Origin: Prostheceraeus crozeri
Taxonomy: Eukaryota; Platyhelminthes; Polycladida; Euryleptidae
DNA: 64,000 bases
NCBI GenBank assembly: GCA_907163375.1
Contig: CAJQUW010007962.1
Span: 236,001 to 300,000 of the forward strand
Direction of reading: 5' to 3'
The notes beneath the pieces are model-generated. The model was not told the origin of the DNA. It saw only the letters and a list, made by a program, of their open reading frames with translations, and did no database searches. Positions 32,792 to 43,540 of the stretch are shown here, piece by piece (positions within the stretch are counted from its first letter, which is position 1; each line of letters starts with the position of its first letter). The position numbers were made by a program, and so were the translations under genes.

Positions 32792-34155
32792 TTTTCCTTG
32801 TCTATAATTTCATGATTTGCCGTCAATGACTGTGTTGAGAAGGCACCTTTTGTTTTCGTATGACTAACATGTGGACCTATGTCAATTTTTGATTTTGATG
32901 ACTCAGCCATCGGTTCGTTTGTCTCCTTCGATTTCACCTCCCTGTTGAACCATCGTAAAAAATCTTCAACAGCGACAAAGTCATTTTCATCATTTTGAAT
33001 AAGTTCTCTTTCCCAAGACTCTTTCAATCCTGTAGTTAGTTTTGATTCAAGAATAGGAATTAATAGAGCGTCGAAAGGATTACTTACATTTTTCGAATAA
33101 GATGACAAGGAATGAACAGAGCCTTGTACAACATCATGAACTTTTCGATGTGATTGAGACTCATCCGCGGTAAGTTTGGGCATTTCTATAATAGATTTTA
33201 TTATGTGTCTTACTACTTTTCGCGGTTGTCCATATCTTGATTTTACATATTCAAGTGCAGGGAGATAATGTTCCACTAAAGGTGAAAATGAATCTAAACA
33301 ATTTTCTGCTGCTCCTTTCATACATTGTCGCAAATACAAATATTTGTAAAATTGTGACACCAGGTTATTACTAAGTACAATTGCGTCAAACGACTCCCAC
33401 CAGATGTGAAACTGTTGCACATCGCCAAAAAAACTTGGTGGAGTTATGCCTGATGGCAGACTACCAGAATGATTCTTTAGAGTTTCCTTGTTGCATGAAC
33501 TAAGAGCTGTCATTTTCTTTTCCTGTACTCTGTTTTTCATATCTTTGAATGTCATTTGCAATGCAGCCGCCATTGTGTCATTATATTTTCCCAAATTTTC
33601 CACGATCGAATTGTTTAAAAAGTCAATCGAGGCTTGAACTGATTTGATGGTCTCCTTATACGAAAATTCACCAATATTCTTACTCATTTCGTCATTCAAA
33701 TGCTTGATTTTTGTATCAATATCATCAAAAATCCACTCAATTTTTTCGATTGTATTTGATGAATGAATGGAAGTTTGAGAATCCGTGGTGTGTAAGTGTT
33801 CATCACTTTCATGAGTGCGATTAGAATTCGACATATTCTCAATTACTTTCATAAGAAGTTTTCGATCCTCTTGCTGTTGTTTACATATGAAAGATAAAAG
33901 CTGGGATATTTCATTGTTTACTCCTTGCATATTACAGTCTTTATCTACCAGAGTCATTTCATTTGATTCTTCACAATCACTATAATCACTCGGAATATTG
34001 ATATTCTCCATTATTTTATGAATCAATGTTGACTTCCTTCCTTTCGCGGAAATTTTCAACTGTTTGCAAATATCTTTCAATTCATCAATTGTCTTTGTTG
34101 AAAGTTCGCGTTTATTTATCATATCCTGATTCAATTTGTTGTTCTTGTTTGCCAT
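32737..34155 (-). pseudogene. BEL/Pao gag region
   Basis: The start (MANKNNKLNQDM) lies just inside the 5' LTR. Residues 15-50 (TIDELKDICKQLKISAKGRK) resemble a SAP DNA-binding helix pair, unusual for a gag N-terminus. The rest is a coiled, polar capsid-like region (FHIWWESFDAIVLSNNLV, YLRQCMKGAAENCLDSF). Part of the broken element. Confidence 0.85.
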
Positions 34156-34166
34156 GTTGTGAATTA

Positions 34167-34486
34167 TGTTGTAAATCGTCTATTCGGCTTCGACACGAAA
34201 GACGTTTACAAAAACAGGCTAGCGAAATCAAGTAGGTGAAGGTTGTGTATCGGCAAATATTTTATATTTCCATTCACAACAATACACAGTACGCTAGAAA
34301 ATGGCATACGGAGTAAAGAATTCAGCAGCTAGAATTTCAAATATACATGGCAATTCGTATCTATGATAACTGACCATGATATCCCAACATAGAAAAGAGA
34401 TCATATTATACAAGATATAACACTACCTGTACAAGAGCTATGTCAATACCATAGTATTAGCACCAGTCAATTGAACTAATACAACA
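34167..34486 (-). repeat. BEL/Pao 5' LTR
   Basis: The partner of 28161-28487. The gag region starts a few bases inside it on the minus strand. Confidence 0.95.
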
Positions 34487-35294
34487 CAGTATACCTGTAA
34501 AGAGTCAAGTAACTCACATGCAGATAAATTTTCATCCGAACTACAGACATCTACAATTGATGAAATCCATTTAATTGAAATCTCATTGTCTAGAGCTCGT
34601 TTTCGAAAATTGAAATTTGCAAACACGAATGCAAATAGCACAAAAGCACTGCCGAATTTCCAGGCACATCAACCTACTGATAGTTTGCGCAGTGAGTTAC
34701 TGATTTCTTACAATAGGGCACAGTGCAATGATTACGGCTAAGAAGCCAAAAACGTTTGCAGATCCGACTGAAAAAATTTACAAGTGCTTGTAGCTCCGGC
34801 AATGATTCAATTCAAACCTTTCTCTCATCTCTTGTGTTGCAATGAAATATATGCAATAAAGAACAATGACATATCTAAGAAAAACTTTTAAACAGGATTG
34901 TGACAACTATTTGATTAAAGCTCAGACGTCATAGCATAAGTAAACATAGCATCAACACGAAAAGAATACTCATCACTTCTGCAGTTGCTTGAAATATTTC
35001 AGTTTTCGTTGGCGTCTTCGCCGAAATTTAACCGCTTTTGCAACTGGTAATCGCATAAAATATTCATTCGTCACTCCTTCGTGTTCCCGAAACTTTTTGT
35101 AGATTTCTTTCACACTTTTCTTCTAAGTACTCTTCTAGAAATACGGATTTTGTAGAGCATCAAAGAAATCAAAATTCAATTCATAATCTACTCCATACGA
35201 GCGTAGTACAACTTGTATAAGAATCTTCTGATCAAGTGTCATGCGGATTTTTAGAAAATGCCTACTTTGAAATTCATGATTATTTGAAGTTGAA

Positions 35295-36255
35295 GGGCCC
35301 TTAACAAGCTGAATGGGCCCTTTTACAATCTCAAAGGGCCCCATACAAAATCAAGAGGTCTCCCTCACGATGTCAGAAGGCCCCTCATGATCTTACAGGG
35401 CTCTTTTCTCAATCTCAAAGGGTCTCCATCACAATCTCAAGAGGGCCCCTTCACGATCTGAATGGGCCGCCTAATCTGAAGGGCGTCAATATCTTTTAGG
35501 GCCCCTCACGATCTCAAAAGCACCCCATCTTGATCTCAAAAGTCCCTCTCACGATCTTAAAGGGCTCCCTCGCGATAAAGTGTCCCTTCACGAAAGGACC
35601 CTCTTCACTATCTCAAAAGGGCTCCCATCACAATATTAAAGGTCCCGTTCACAATCTAAAAGACCCCTTCACGATCTCAAGAGGCACCTTCACCATGTCA
35701 AAAGGGCTTTTTCACAATCTAAAAGGGACCAATCACGATCTCAAAAATAACCCCCTCACAATCTTTAAGGGCCCTTCATAATCTAAAAGGGCCCTCTCAT
35801 GATCTCAAAAGGGCCCCCTCAGTCTTCAAGGACCCTTCACGATCTTAAAGGGCCCACTCAGGATGTCAAAAGGGCCTCCTCACAGTCCTATAGAGCCCCT
35901 TCACTACCTAAAAGGGCCCTCACAATCTCAAGAGGGCCCACTCAGGATGTCAAAAGGACCCCTTCACAATCAAAGGGTACCCTCATATTTTAGAAGGGCC
36001 CACTCACAATGTCAAAAGGGTCCTCTCACGATCATGAGGGGCGCTCACGATCTTAAAGTGCCCCCTCACGATCTTAAAGAACCCCTTCACAATCTTGAAG
36101 GCCCCTCACGATCTCTAAAAGGCCCCCTCACAAACTTAAAGGGCCCACTCACGATCTCAGAAAGGCCATCTCATCATCTCAAGGGGACCTCTCACGATCT
36201 TAAAAAGGCCGCCTCACAATCATAAAGGGCCCACCCACGATCTCAAAAGGGTCCC
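35295..36255 (+). repeat. GGGCCC minisatellite of the CD element
   Basis: About 35 imperfect units of roughly 25-30 bp built on AAGGGCCC-CTCACGATCTC. Units vary in sequence and spacing. Open frames through it read repeated SKGP-type peptides only because the unit has few stops. The same array, in the opposite orientation, ends CD copy 2. Confidence 0.93.
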
Positions 36256-36349
36256 ATAAAATGCTTCAAAATCCAATATATATACATATATATCAGTATG
36301 TTATCACACCCAGATGTTATAAAGAAAAACTAAGCAAATAAATAAGACA

Positions 36350-36388
36350 GCCCGACCGGTTTCTGCCTGTTGCAGGCTTCTCAAGGGC
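36350..36388 (-). ncRNA. Hammerhead-like motif, copy 4 (3' of PLE 3)
   Basis: Minus strand: GCCC (helix I), TTGAGAA (worn core), GCCTG-CAA-CAGGC (helix II), A, GAAA, CCGG (self-complementary helix III), TC, GGGC (helix I partner). All helices are perfectly paired. Two core bases differ from CUGANGA, so it is probably inactive as a ribozyme. Confidence 0.62.
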
Positions 36389-36629
36389 ATAGAATGATTT
36401 ATTATACAATTCGTATATCATCAAACTGAATTAAAATGATAGCATTCAAAATCCATGTAAGTATGATATCGAAATACCAAAGAAAGATAATGATATCTCT
36501 ATCACCTCTAAGCTGAAAAAGGAAAAATTATAACAAACTAAGTATCCCTATTTAAGGAGGCATCAATCCTTCTGATAAAAAACTTTTCTTTCTCTTCTCT
36601 ATGAAATTTTGTGCAGGTAGGTGGTAATT

Positions 36630-38433
36630 TTAGAATCGGCATGACATAGAACAATGGCTTGGAGTTGTGTGCACAGTTGAATATATGATTACTAGCATAG
36701 AGGGAGCGATAGTTCTCATCTTGTTTTGTTGACGGTGCACTCGAACTCTTGCGCGCAAAGAATCTCCTGTTTGGTCGATGTAAGTGGCTCTACATCCTGC
36801 ACATTGCAGGGCATAAATTATGTTTCTGGAATTACAGTTCATATTGGATTTGATTTGAAATTGTTTTTGTTCTCCATTTTTCTCATAATTGAATATTTTT
36901 CCGATTAACAGAGATTTACAGCACTCACATCGCTTATCATGATATTTCTGCACACCATTTATTTCCATTCGATTACGTCTTGCTATTAAATTCAATAAAG
37001 ATCTCGGTTGTTGATGGCAAGGTCTTAATTTGTACTTTTTGAATTTTGAGGTTAGTTTCAAGCTTGAGAAGGATGGAGTAATAATTTCTTTAAACACGTC
37101 AGGATTATTTGGATTGAAAGTTTTCACATACAAAATCACGTTATCATCAATAGTTCGGTGCTCGTTAGGACGTGTTATCCTAGATGTAGAGATAGCATCA
37201 CTTAATAACTTATTTGGATAACCTAGGTTTTTGAGTCTTATGCGCAATTCTTCAAATCTTTTTTAACATTTTCGTTTGATACTATTCTGATTATCCGATT
37301 CGCCAGCACATACGGAATGTTCCGTAAGACATGTCTTGGATGACCAGAATTGAACGGCACGTAGTTGTGACTGTCAGTCGGCTTTGAGTATATATCTTTC
37401 GCGATCTTATTTCCATCCTTGTAAACTAATACATCTAAAAAGTTGAGTCTTTCTGAATTGATCTCTGAAGTGAATTTAATTTCTGAATCTAAAGTGTTCA
37501 GGAAAGAAAGAAACTCATTGACATCACCAAACGATTCATACCAAATGATAAAGCAATCGTCTAAGTACCGCAGCCAAGAAGAAAGAAACAGTTCATAACA
37601 TTGAGCAGGCAAAAGTTCTTGAATGAAAGTATACATTTTCTCTTCAACATATCCTAAGGCTAGCGAAGCATAGGTTGGGGCCACTTTAGTGCCCATAGCC
37701 GTACCTGACGTCTGCAGATAAACCTGTGATTCGAATGTAAAGTAATTATTAGTTAATATTATATTTATTGCTTCTAAAATAAATGCAACAGGAAAACGTT
37801 CGTGAATCATGCTCCTTTTTTTCATAACCCAAAATTCTATAGCAGACATGCCTAATACATTGTCAATATTTGTATAGAGAGACACCACGTCGAAGGACAC
37901 AAAACTTGCTTCCGCTGATATTGATTGAGGTAATTTAGCAATGAAATCATATGAATCTTCGCAGTAGCTATTCAAAGTAACGACTAGTGGTTTCAAAAGT
38001 TCATCTAGAAGTTACTTAGATGACTTGTTGGACTGTTGACACTGGAAATTATGGGGCGAAACTTTAACTCCGTAGGTAAACCAACTTGCACATAACCATA
38101 CTGATCTATCTGTGAAGCAGCTAAATATGTTCCTAATTTATGCACCTTTGGCAAACCATAAAAATGCGGCATGGTAGCATCAAATTTGTATAAATAATCA
38201 CTTTCTTTCTTGGTAAGACATCATCCGTTGTATTTATTGCAAAAAATTTTGATGATGTTCACAGTAGTTGCTACACTATAGTTTTCAATTGAAGTATACG
38301 TTGTTTCATCACTCAAATGTTCATTAAGTATACATCGCTTGTTGTCATCATAATCGACAATTACAAAAGAGCCACCCTTATCAGCACTTATAATGTACAG
38401 ATGTTCAGCTTCTCTTAGCTCCTTCAAGGCCAT
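36630..38433 (-). pseudogene. PLE 3 reverse transcriptase/GIY-YIG
   Basis: An N-terminal piece (38221-38433) reads LYIISADKGGSFVIVDYDD. The RT piece (37238-37996) has SFVSFDVVSLYTNIDNV (first Asp), TSGTAMGTKVAPTYASLAL, WLRYLDDCFIIW (catalytic YLDD), LNFLDVLVYKDGNKI and PFNSGHPRHVLRNIPY. The next piece (36630-37247) has LKNLGYPNKLLSD, a CECC cluster and a GIY-YIG-type end (NIIYALQCAGCRATYIDQTG then SLRARVRVHRQQ), where the YIG Gly is Asp. The ~160 bp between 38000 and 38220 are readable only in part. At least two frame changes. RT and nuclease motifs are otherwise well kept. Confidence 0.85.
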
Positions 38434-38479
38434 GCGTGTGATAACATACTGGTATTTATTTCCATTTTCGATTTTCTAT

Positions 38480-38483
<4 letters not shown>

Positions 38484-38521
<38 letters not shown>
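38484..38521. repeat. (TA)n microsatellite
   Basis: About 19 TA units at the 5' side of the PLE 3 gene. Confidence 0.95.
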
Positions 38522-38526
<5 letters not shown>

Positions 38527-38889
38527 TTAAATGAGATAAATGATAACAAATTAAATTAAATATATATATTCATTTAATATAATGCATAAATTTTGTATAT
38601 TTTATATAATGCTACAAATATTTTTTGAAAAGCCAAAGATATTTCATTGACCTATTCCATCCCAAGCTGAACGCCAAGTAACATGAATTTCTATGAGCAT
38701 TTTATATATGTACTGATATGAATTTTAAAAAGATTTTGATGTCACTTTTATGCACCTCACGATTGTATACACAATACATGAAAGTGCTCGTGCTGAAAAA
38801 TCAATTTTTCATGAAATTTTCATTTGTTGGGTTTTTTGCATTCAAACTTTTTAAATATGCTGGTATCAAAAACGCAGTTTTGACATGAG

Positions 38890-38927
38890 CACTACATGTT
38901 TCAGCAATTCCTTGCCATCATCAGGTG
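38890..38927 (-). ncRNA. Hammerhead-like motif, copy 3 (5' of PLE 3)
   Basis: Minus strand: CAC (helix I), CTGATGA (perfect core), extra T, GGCAA-GGAA-TTGCT (helix II, one G-T pair), GAAA (perfect core), CATG (self-complementary helix III), TA (NUH cleavage dinucleotide), GTG (helix I partner). This copy keeps both core boxes intact and is the best candidate for activity. The extra base between core and helix II is shared with copies 1 and 2. Confidence 0.7.
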
Positions 38928-39191
38928 AAACTAAACAAAGTAGGTAGGTTAGAGTCTTGAAATATAAAATCACAGAAGTCATCGAATTAAAATCACTAGC
39001 CATGAAGTCACAAAATCAATTGTAAAGTCACTTGCAAAGAAGACAGATCAATCTTTCTATCAACTTATTGCCTGATGACGTATTGCAGTTGCAATCACGA
39101 AAATTTGTGAATATATATTAATTTATCTTGATTGAGCCATTTTCACAAAAATGCCTCAAGATGCCGATTTTCAAAATATATATATATATAT

Positions 39192-39304
39192 GTTTAAAAA
39201 TAAAGGATAGAGCAAAAATTTATCAATCGAAAAATGTTCAACTTTTAATGTCGATGTCCTTCGGACAAACATGTTCACGATAAAAGGCAAACAGGATATG
39301 AAAA
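39192..39304 (+). repeat. Terminal inverted repeat, left arm
   Basis: From GTTTAAAAATAAAGGATAGA to CAGGATATGAAAA. It pairs with 39914-40025. Confidence 0.9.
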
Positions 39305-39404
39305 CGTTGTGTAATTACATTCTTTATAACCTGTTCTTTATGAAAATATCGCTCGAATTTTTTGCAAAGTAAATCTCACCATAGGATATAAACCAATATC
39401 GACT

Positions 39405-39767
39405 TTGAAACAACAGGTTATGTTGAAGCGCCCTAAGCCTGCTAAGAAATTTGGTGCTATCTACAAGATTGATTGTGATGAAACAAATTGTGACTGGTCA
39501 TATATCGGAGAGACAAATAGAACTATTGATGAGAGAACGAAGGAACATCAAAGGTCACTACGCAATATGGACACTTACTCAGAAATTGCTAATCACTCGA
39601 TAACATCTGACCTTAGAATCAATTGGGATACACAAATAATTGAAACAGAACAAAACCACAAAGAACGGCGAGTAAAAGAAGCCATATGGGCAAAAACATA
39701 CAACAGTGGCAATAAAGTGAAATTTACTCTGAGTGATGCCTGGAACAATATCATTCCCAGGCAGTGA
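39405..39767 (+). CDS. GIY-YIG endonuclease, stand-alone
   Basis: 120 codons from ATG 39405 to TGA, uninterrupted. The nuclease core runs from residue 15 (KKFGAIYKIDCDETNCDWSY then IGETNRTIDERTKEHQRSL). GAIY and YIG are the paired strand motifs, the R of DER is the catalytic Arg, and an acidic residue follows downstream (VKEAIWAK region Glu). This matches the C-terminal endonuclease of PLEs, which nicks DNA for target-primed reverse transcription. Here it has no RT attached. The upstream 100 bp between the TIR and the ATG show no RT remnant. Whether it is expressed cannot be seen. Confidence 0.75.
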   Translation: MKQQVMLKRPKPAKKFGAIYKIDCDETNCDWSYIGETNRTIDERTKEHQRSLRNMDTYSEIANHSITSDLRINWDTQIIETEQNHKERRVKEAIWAKTYNSGNKVKFTLSDAWNNIIPRQ

Positions 39768-39913
39768 GTTTTGAGTCTTTTTTCCATCTTGCTGTAATAT
39801 TTAGATATCTCCTACTCATGGAACCTTTTTGCCTTATTGTGCTATGTTATCTTCACATTTCCTTAAACTCTATATCTCAATTCTCATACATTTGACTTTT
39901 CAGTGATTTTGAA

Positions 39914-40025
39914 TTTCATATCCTGTTTGTCTTTTATCGTGAACATGTTTGTCCGAAGGACATCAATATTAAAAGTTGAACATTTTTCGATTGATAAATT
40001 TTTGCTCTATCCTTTATTTTTAAAC
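39914..40025 (-). repeat. Terminal inverted repeat, right arm
   Basis: The reverse complement of 39192-39304 with a few differences. Confidence 0.9.
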
Positions 40026-40065
40026 ATTAAAATAAATGGGCTTTTCAACTCATATATATATATAT

Positions 40066-40493
40066 GGGAGTCGTACTTTTCGTCGACAGGTTCATATCGT
40101 CGACACGTTCATTTCGTCGACAAGTTCATTTCATAGACATTTCTATGCTTTCATATAATTCATAATTAATGGATAAATTAGATTTAACTTGTGCATTTGT
40201 TTATTAATCTTCTATATTACATTAATGGATAAATTAGATATAACTTGCGCATTTCTTTATTAATCTTCTATATTACATTAATGGATAAACTATAATCTGC
40301 TTCTATGGACTATATAGCTATCAAGAGTGATAGAGCTCCGCATAGAAGTCCAATATAAAAAATAATTGAGAGATTTCTGAAATTATCGTACACTGCTGCA
40401 ATTGTCGACGAAATGAATCTGTCGACGATATGAACGTTTTCCTCAAAAATGGTTGTCGACGAAATGAACGTGTCGACGAAAACGACTAGATCC
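40066..40493. mobile_element. Foldback element M1
   Basis: It begins GGGAGTCGTACTTTTCGTCG and ends with the complement of GGATCTAGTCGTTTTCGTCG. Both ends carry tandem GTCGACA-GTTCAT units. It is non-coding and flanked on both sides by TA repeats, implying insertion into (TA)n. Its right end faces the left end of M2 across 14 bp of TA. Confidence 0.82.
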
Positions 40494-40732
40494 ATATATA
40501 TATATATGGATCTAGTCATTTTCGTCGACACGTTCATTTCGTCGACAACCATTTTTGAGGAAAACGTTCATATCGTCGACAGGTTCATATCGTCGACAGA
40601 TTCATTTCGTCGACAATTGCAGCAGTGTACGATAATTTCAGAAATCTCTCAATTATTTTTTATATTGGACTTCTATCCTATGCGGAGCTCTATCACTCTT
40701 GATAGCTATATAGTCCATAGAAGTAGATTATA
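40291..40732. repeat. Large palindrome at the M1/M2 junction
   Basis: Arms of about 205 and 230 bp meet at position 40500/40501 in CCATATATATATATATGG. The right arm has one extra ~22-bp GTCGAC unit. It can extrude as a cruciform or cause assembly trouble. Confidence 0.9.
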
Positions 40733-40876
40733 GTAGACTTTCTATGGTTTTGTTATTTTCTAAGATATAGAAATATCATTTTATGGAAGACTATGTATCT
40801 TCATTTTTCACATCTATGGTTTCTACTCAATCGCTTTGATATCATAACGTTGCATCGTAGTTCATTTGCATTAATT

Positions 40877-41051
40877 TGTAGAAGTCAGTATCTGATTATT
40901 TTGTGTCTTTATTCATCAAGCACGATTCTCATATACTTCAATACAAATAGGGAGAGAGAAGCGAGAAAGGGAAGTCGGCGAATGCAGCGTACGGGGAAAG
41001 TTAGCGCACGGCTCAGCGAGGAAATCATTTGTTCGGAGAAGAGCCGCTACA
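40877..41051 (-). repeat. Gypsy 3' LTR
   Basis: 175 bp, nearly identical to 45016-45190. Confidence 0.95.
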
Positions 41052-41096
41052 AGACTCCCTCCCCAGTCTGCGGAGCTGCCAAGTCAAACCAATGAC

Positions 41097-43540
41097 TCAA
41101 ACATTGTCAGCGAACGTAACTGACTTACGATTCCGCGTGTGCGAGCGAGTAATCCGTGGGCTAAGCGAGTCACAAACAGTGGGATCAGGAGACGGAGACG
41201 ATGACGTCGGGGCTGTAGAATTAAGTTGTGTATCTCTAGCAGGAGAAATATGACGTAGCACAGCTGGCTTGAGGCGATCGATGGACACAATTTCAGGTTT
41301 GGACTTGATGATGATTGTAAAGGTGTCTGCAGCGCGACGCACGACTTCGTAGGGTCCTTGGTATGGGGCCTCGAGAGGAGAGCGCACACGGTCAAGACGA
41401 AGCCACACACGCGTACAATGATTCAGACTGTCCGGTAGATAAGTCTTTGTTGATCGGCGTTGAGGCAAACGGAAAGGATGAATTATGTCATGCAGTTTAG
41501 TAGAGAGTTCTGTCAATTTGATGTCGTTGAGAGCCAGCGGTGGGACAAGCGGTTGTTCACCAGTAATTGTAGAGAATGGAGAGATATTGTTTTCGTCTGG
41601 AAATATTCGCAAAACCGAAAAGAATGATGGGGAGTTGATCGAGCCAATACTTTCCCCTCGCTTTAAGGGCGGTCTTTAAATTGCGGTGCACCCGTTCGAT
41701 CATTCCGTTAGCTCTGGGATTGTAAGCTACTGTCCGGATATGATGAATGCCGAGTAACTCAGTGAGTTTAGCCATCAATTCCGAACGAAACTGAGTTCCC
41801 CGATCAGTAATAAGGGTTTAGAGGGGGTCCGAAACGAGCGATCCATGTGTTTAGGAAGCTTTTAGCGATTGTCTCGGCTGAAATGTCGGCGATAGGCTCG
41901 GCTTCAATCCATCTAGAGTATGAATCGATCATGGTCAGAAGGTAGCGAGGTCGGGTGCGTTGTTCGAGGTCAGGAGGCGTTAATTGTCCGACGATGTCAA
42001 TGTGAACTATGGTGAAGCGTTGTGTAGGATGAGGCAGTTCTCCGAGGGGTTTCTTAATGTGGCGGCCGATTTTGCTTTGTTGGCAAGGTAGACACTCAGC
42101 GCACCAGGTTTCGATATCGGTCTTCATATTTGACCAGAAATAGCGTGTATTGAGTAATCTAAATGTAGCTTTGCGACCAGGATGAGAAAGATTGTGCAAA
42201 GAATCGAAAATAGAGCGGCGTAAATCTATTGGGATGAAAGGCCTGGGATTAGGCTGGGAAGTTTCACAGTAGAGTTGCCGAGAGCCGACTGGATAAACTT
42301 TTAATGAGTCGCGATCAAAGTCAGTGCTGGCTTGCCGATCAGCAATTCCTGGTCGGTCAATAGGGAAAACTTTATCTGCATCTTGTACCGTTGAGATTGT
42401 ATATTCAGAGGTAGGTAATGCCGGGGGCCGAGAAAAAGCATCTGCTACGACGTTCTCGTGGCCAGCCACATACACGATGTCGTTAACGTATTCGGTTATC
42501 ACAGTAAACTGTCGCTGCTGTCGATCGGAGAAGCGGGGTTTGGTGTTGCCGAAAGCGCCAACGATGGGTCGATGGTCGGTAAAAACGGTGACATTATGAC
42601 CGTGTATAAACTCTTTCCATCTCTTAATGGAGGCAAAAATGGCAAGGAGTTCACGATCAAAAGTACTGTAATTGCGTTCGGTAGCCGACAGCTTGCGAGA
42701 GAAAAACGATAACGGTTGAGAGTCCCCATCAACAATTTGGTGCAGACAAGCTCCAATGGCATGAGCACTAGCGTCGGTAGTGATAGTCAAGCTGGCGTTG
42801 GATTCTGGGAAAGTGAGAGTAACGGAGGCCATCAAAGCAGATTTCAATTGTTCGAAGGCTTGCTGGTGCACCTCTGACCATGCAAATGTGCCGGGAGATA
42901 GCTGTTGTCGGAGAGGAGCGACAAGTTCGGCGAACTGAGGAATACAACGTTGGTAAAAATTGAACATACCTATGTAACGGCGTAAATCCTTCTCGTCATT
43001 CGGTGCTGGAAGTGTGCACAATGATTCGACGCGGGCAGGTAGCGGTCTTATACCGGAAGCGCTCACGTGAAAACCGAGGAATTCGATGGAGTCGTTGGAG
43101 AAGGTGCACTTAGCAGGCTGAATACGGAGGTTGTGGTCAGTGAGCCGGGATAACACGGTTCTTAGGTGTTGCTGGTGTTGCTCTAGAGAGTCGCTGAAGA
43201 TCATGACATCATCGATGTAGGTCACAACAAACGGTAAATCACGAAAAATTGAATCAAGAAAGCGTTGGAACGTGCTGGCCGCATTTTTAGTCCGAAAGGC
43301 ATTCTCAAGAACTCGAACAAACCAAAGGGGGTGCAGATTGCTGTCTTCGGAATGTCGGTTTCTGCCATTGGGATGAAATAGTAAGCCTTGACAAGGTCTA
43401 TCTTTGAGAATACGCGTGCACCTCGAAGTCGGTGGTGAAATGTTTCTATGTTGGGAATTACGTAACGGTCTGGCTTGGTAATGGCATTTAGAGCACGATA
43501 GTCACCACAAGGTCGCCAGGTACCATCCGGTTTTTTTTAC
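41097..43540 (-). pseudogene. Gypsy RT, RNase H and integrase region
   Basis: In order on the minus strand: the end of the RT palm ([13 protein letters not shown], catalytic YIDD, and [18 protein letters not shown]), RNase H ([37 protein letters not shown]), the integrase His/Cys finger ([16 protein letters not shown] and [13 protein letters not shown]), the integrase core ([32 protein letters not shown]) and a basic C-terminus. RNase H following RT directly and integrase last is Ty3/gypsy order. Confidence 0.93.

Larger units (their letters stand above)
28161..34486 (-). mobile_element. BEL/Pao LTR retroelement (fossil, recent)
   Basis: Two LTRs of about 320-327 bp start TGTTG and end CAACA, and CAGTA is duplicated on both sides (28156-28160 and 34487-34491). 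The internal region, minus strand, holds gag, protease, reverse transcriptase, RNase H and integrase in BEL/Pao order. A polypurine tract (complement of 28488-28497) abuts the 3' LTR. The LTRs differ at three bases plus one short length difference, so insertion was recent. It looks nearly whole but is broken at a few points. It lies inside the CD element. Confidence 0.95.
24880..36260 (+). mobile_element. CD element, copy 1 (with nested insertions)
   Basis: Three separated stretches (24880-26154, about 27965-28160, 34487-36260) align in order with the complement of 60650-56140. Removing the insertions leaves about 3.2 kb. It holds a Tc/mariner-type transposase relic near its start, about 900 bp of non-coding sequence, and a ~950-bp minisatellite at its end. 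A mariner, a LINE tail and a BEL/Pao element are inserted. The exact termini are not defined. I do not know a described family with this layout. Confidence 0.8.
36340..38930 (-). mobile_element. Penelope-like element 3, nearly complete
   Basis: Minus-strand coding from about 38433 to 36630 covers the N-terminal region, RT and GIY-YIG. A hammerhead-like motif lies on each side in the same orientation (38890-38927 upstream, 36350-36388 downstream), as expected for the terminal repeats of a PLE, though the two motifs differ in sequence. A (TA)n tract lies between gene and upstream motif. It abuts the end of the CD minisatellite. Confidence 0.78.
39192..40025 (+). mobile_element. GIY-YIG cassette with 112-bp inverted repeats
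   Basis: Left arm 39192-39304 and right arm 39914-40025 are near-perfect reverse complements (for example TAAAGGATAGAGCAAAAATT against AATTTTTGCTCTATCCTTTA). The space between holds one GIY-YIG gene and no RT. Each arm contains GTCCTTCGGACAAACATGTT, which resembles helix II to helix III of the hammerhead motifs without the intact core. PLE ends can be arranged as inverted repeats, so this may be a PLE that lost its RT. The outer flanks are TA-rich. Confidence 0.82.

Noticed and set aside
35530-36225. Open frames with repeated SKGP/LKGP peptides
   Set aside because: They arise because the minisatellite unit lacks stops in some frames; unit length is irregular and the frame is not kept.
35295-36255. 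Possible CRISPR-like array
   Set aside because: Units are contiguous and divergent with no unique equal-length spacers, and the DNA is clearly animal.
39070-39110. Another hammerhead-like string (CTGATGAC ... GAAA)
   Set aside because: CTGATGA and GAAA are present with a long helix II, but no cleavage triplet or helix I partner follows in place. Left out.
40310-40733. Two similar open frames ([11 protein letters not shown]...)
   Set aside because: They are the two arms of the palindrome read in opposite directions; the peptide is forced by GTCGAC repeats.
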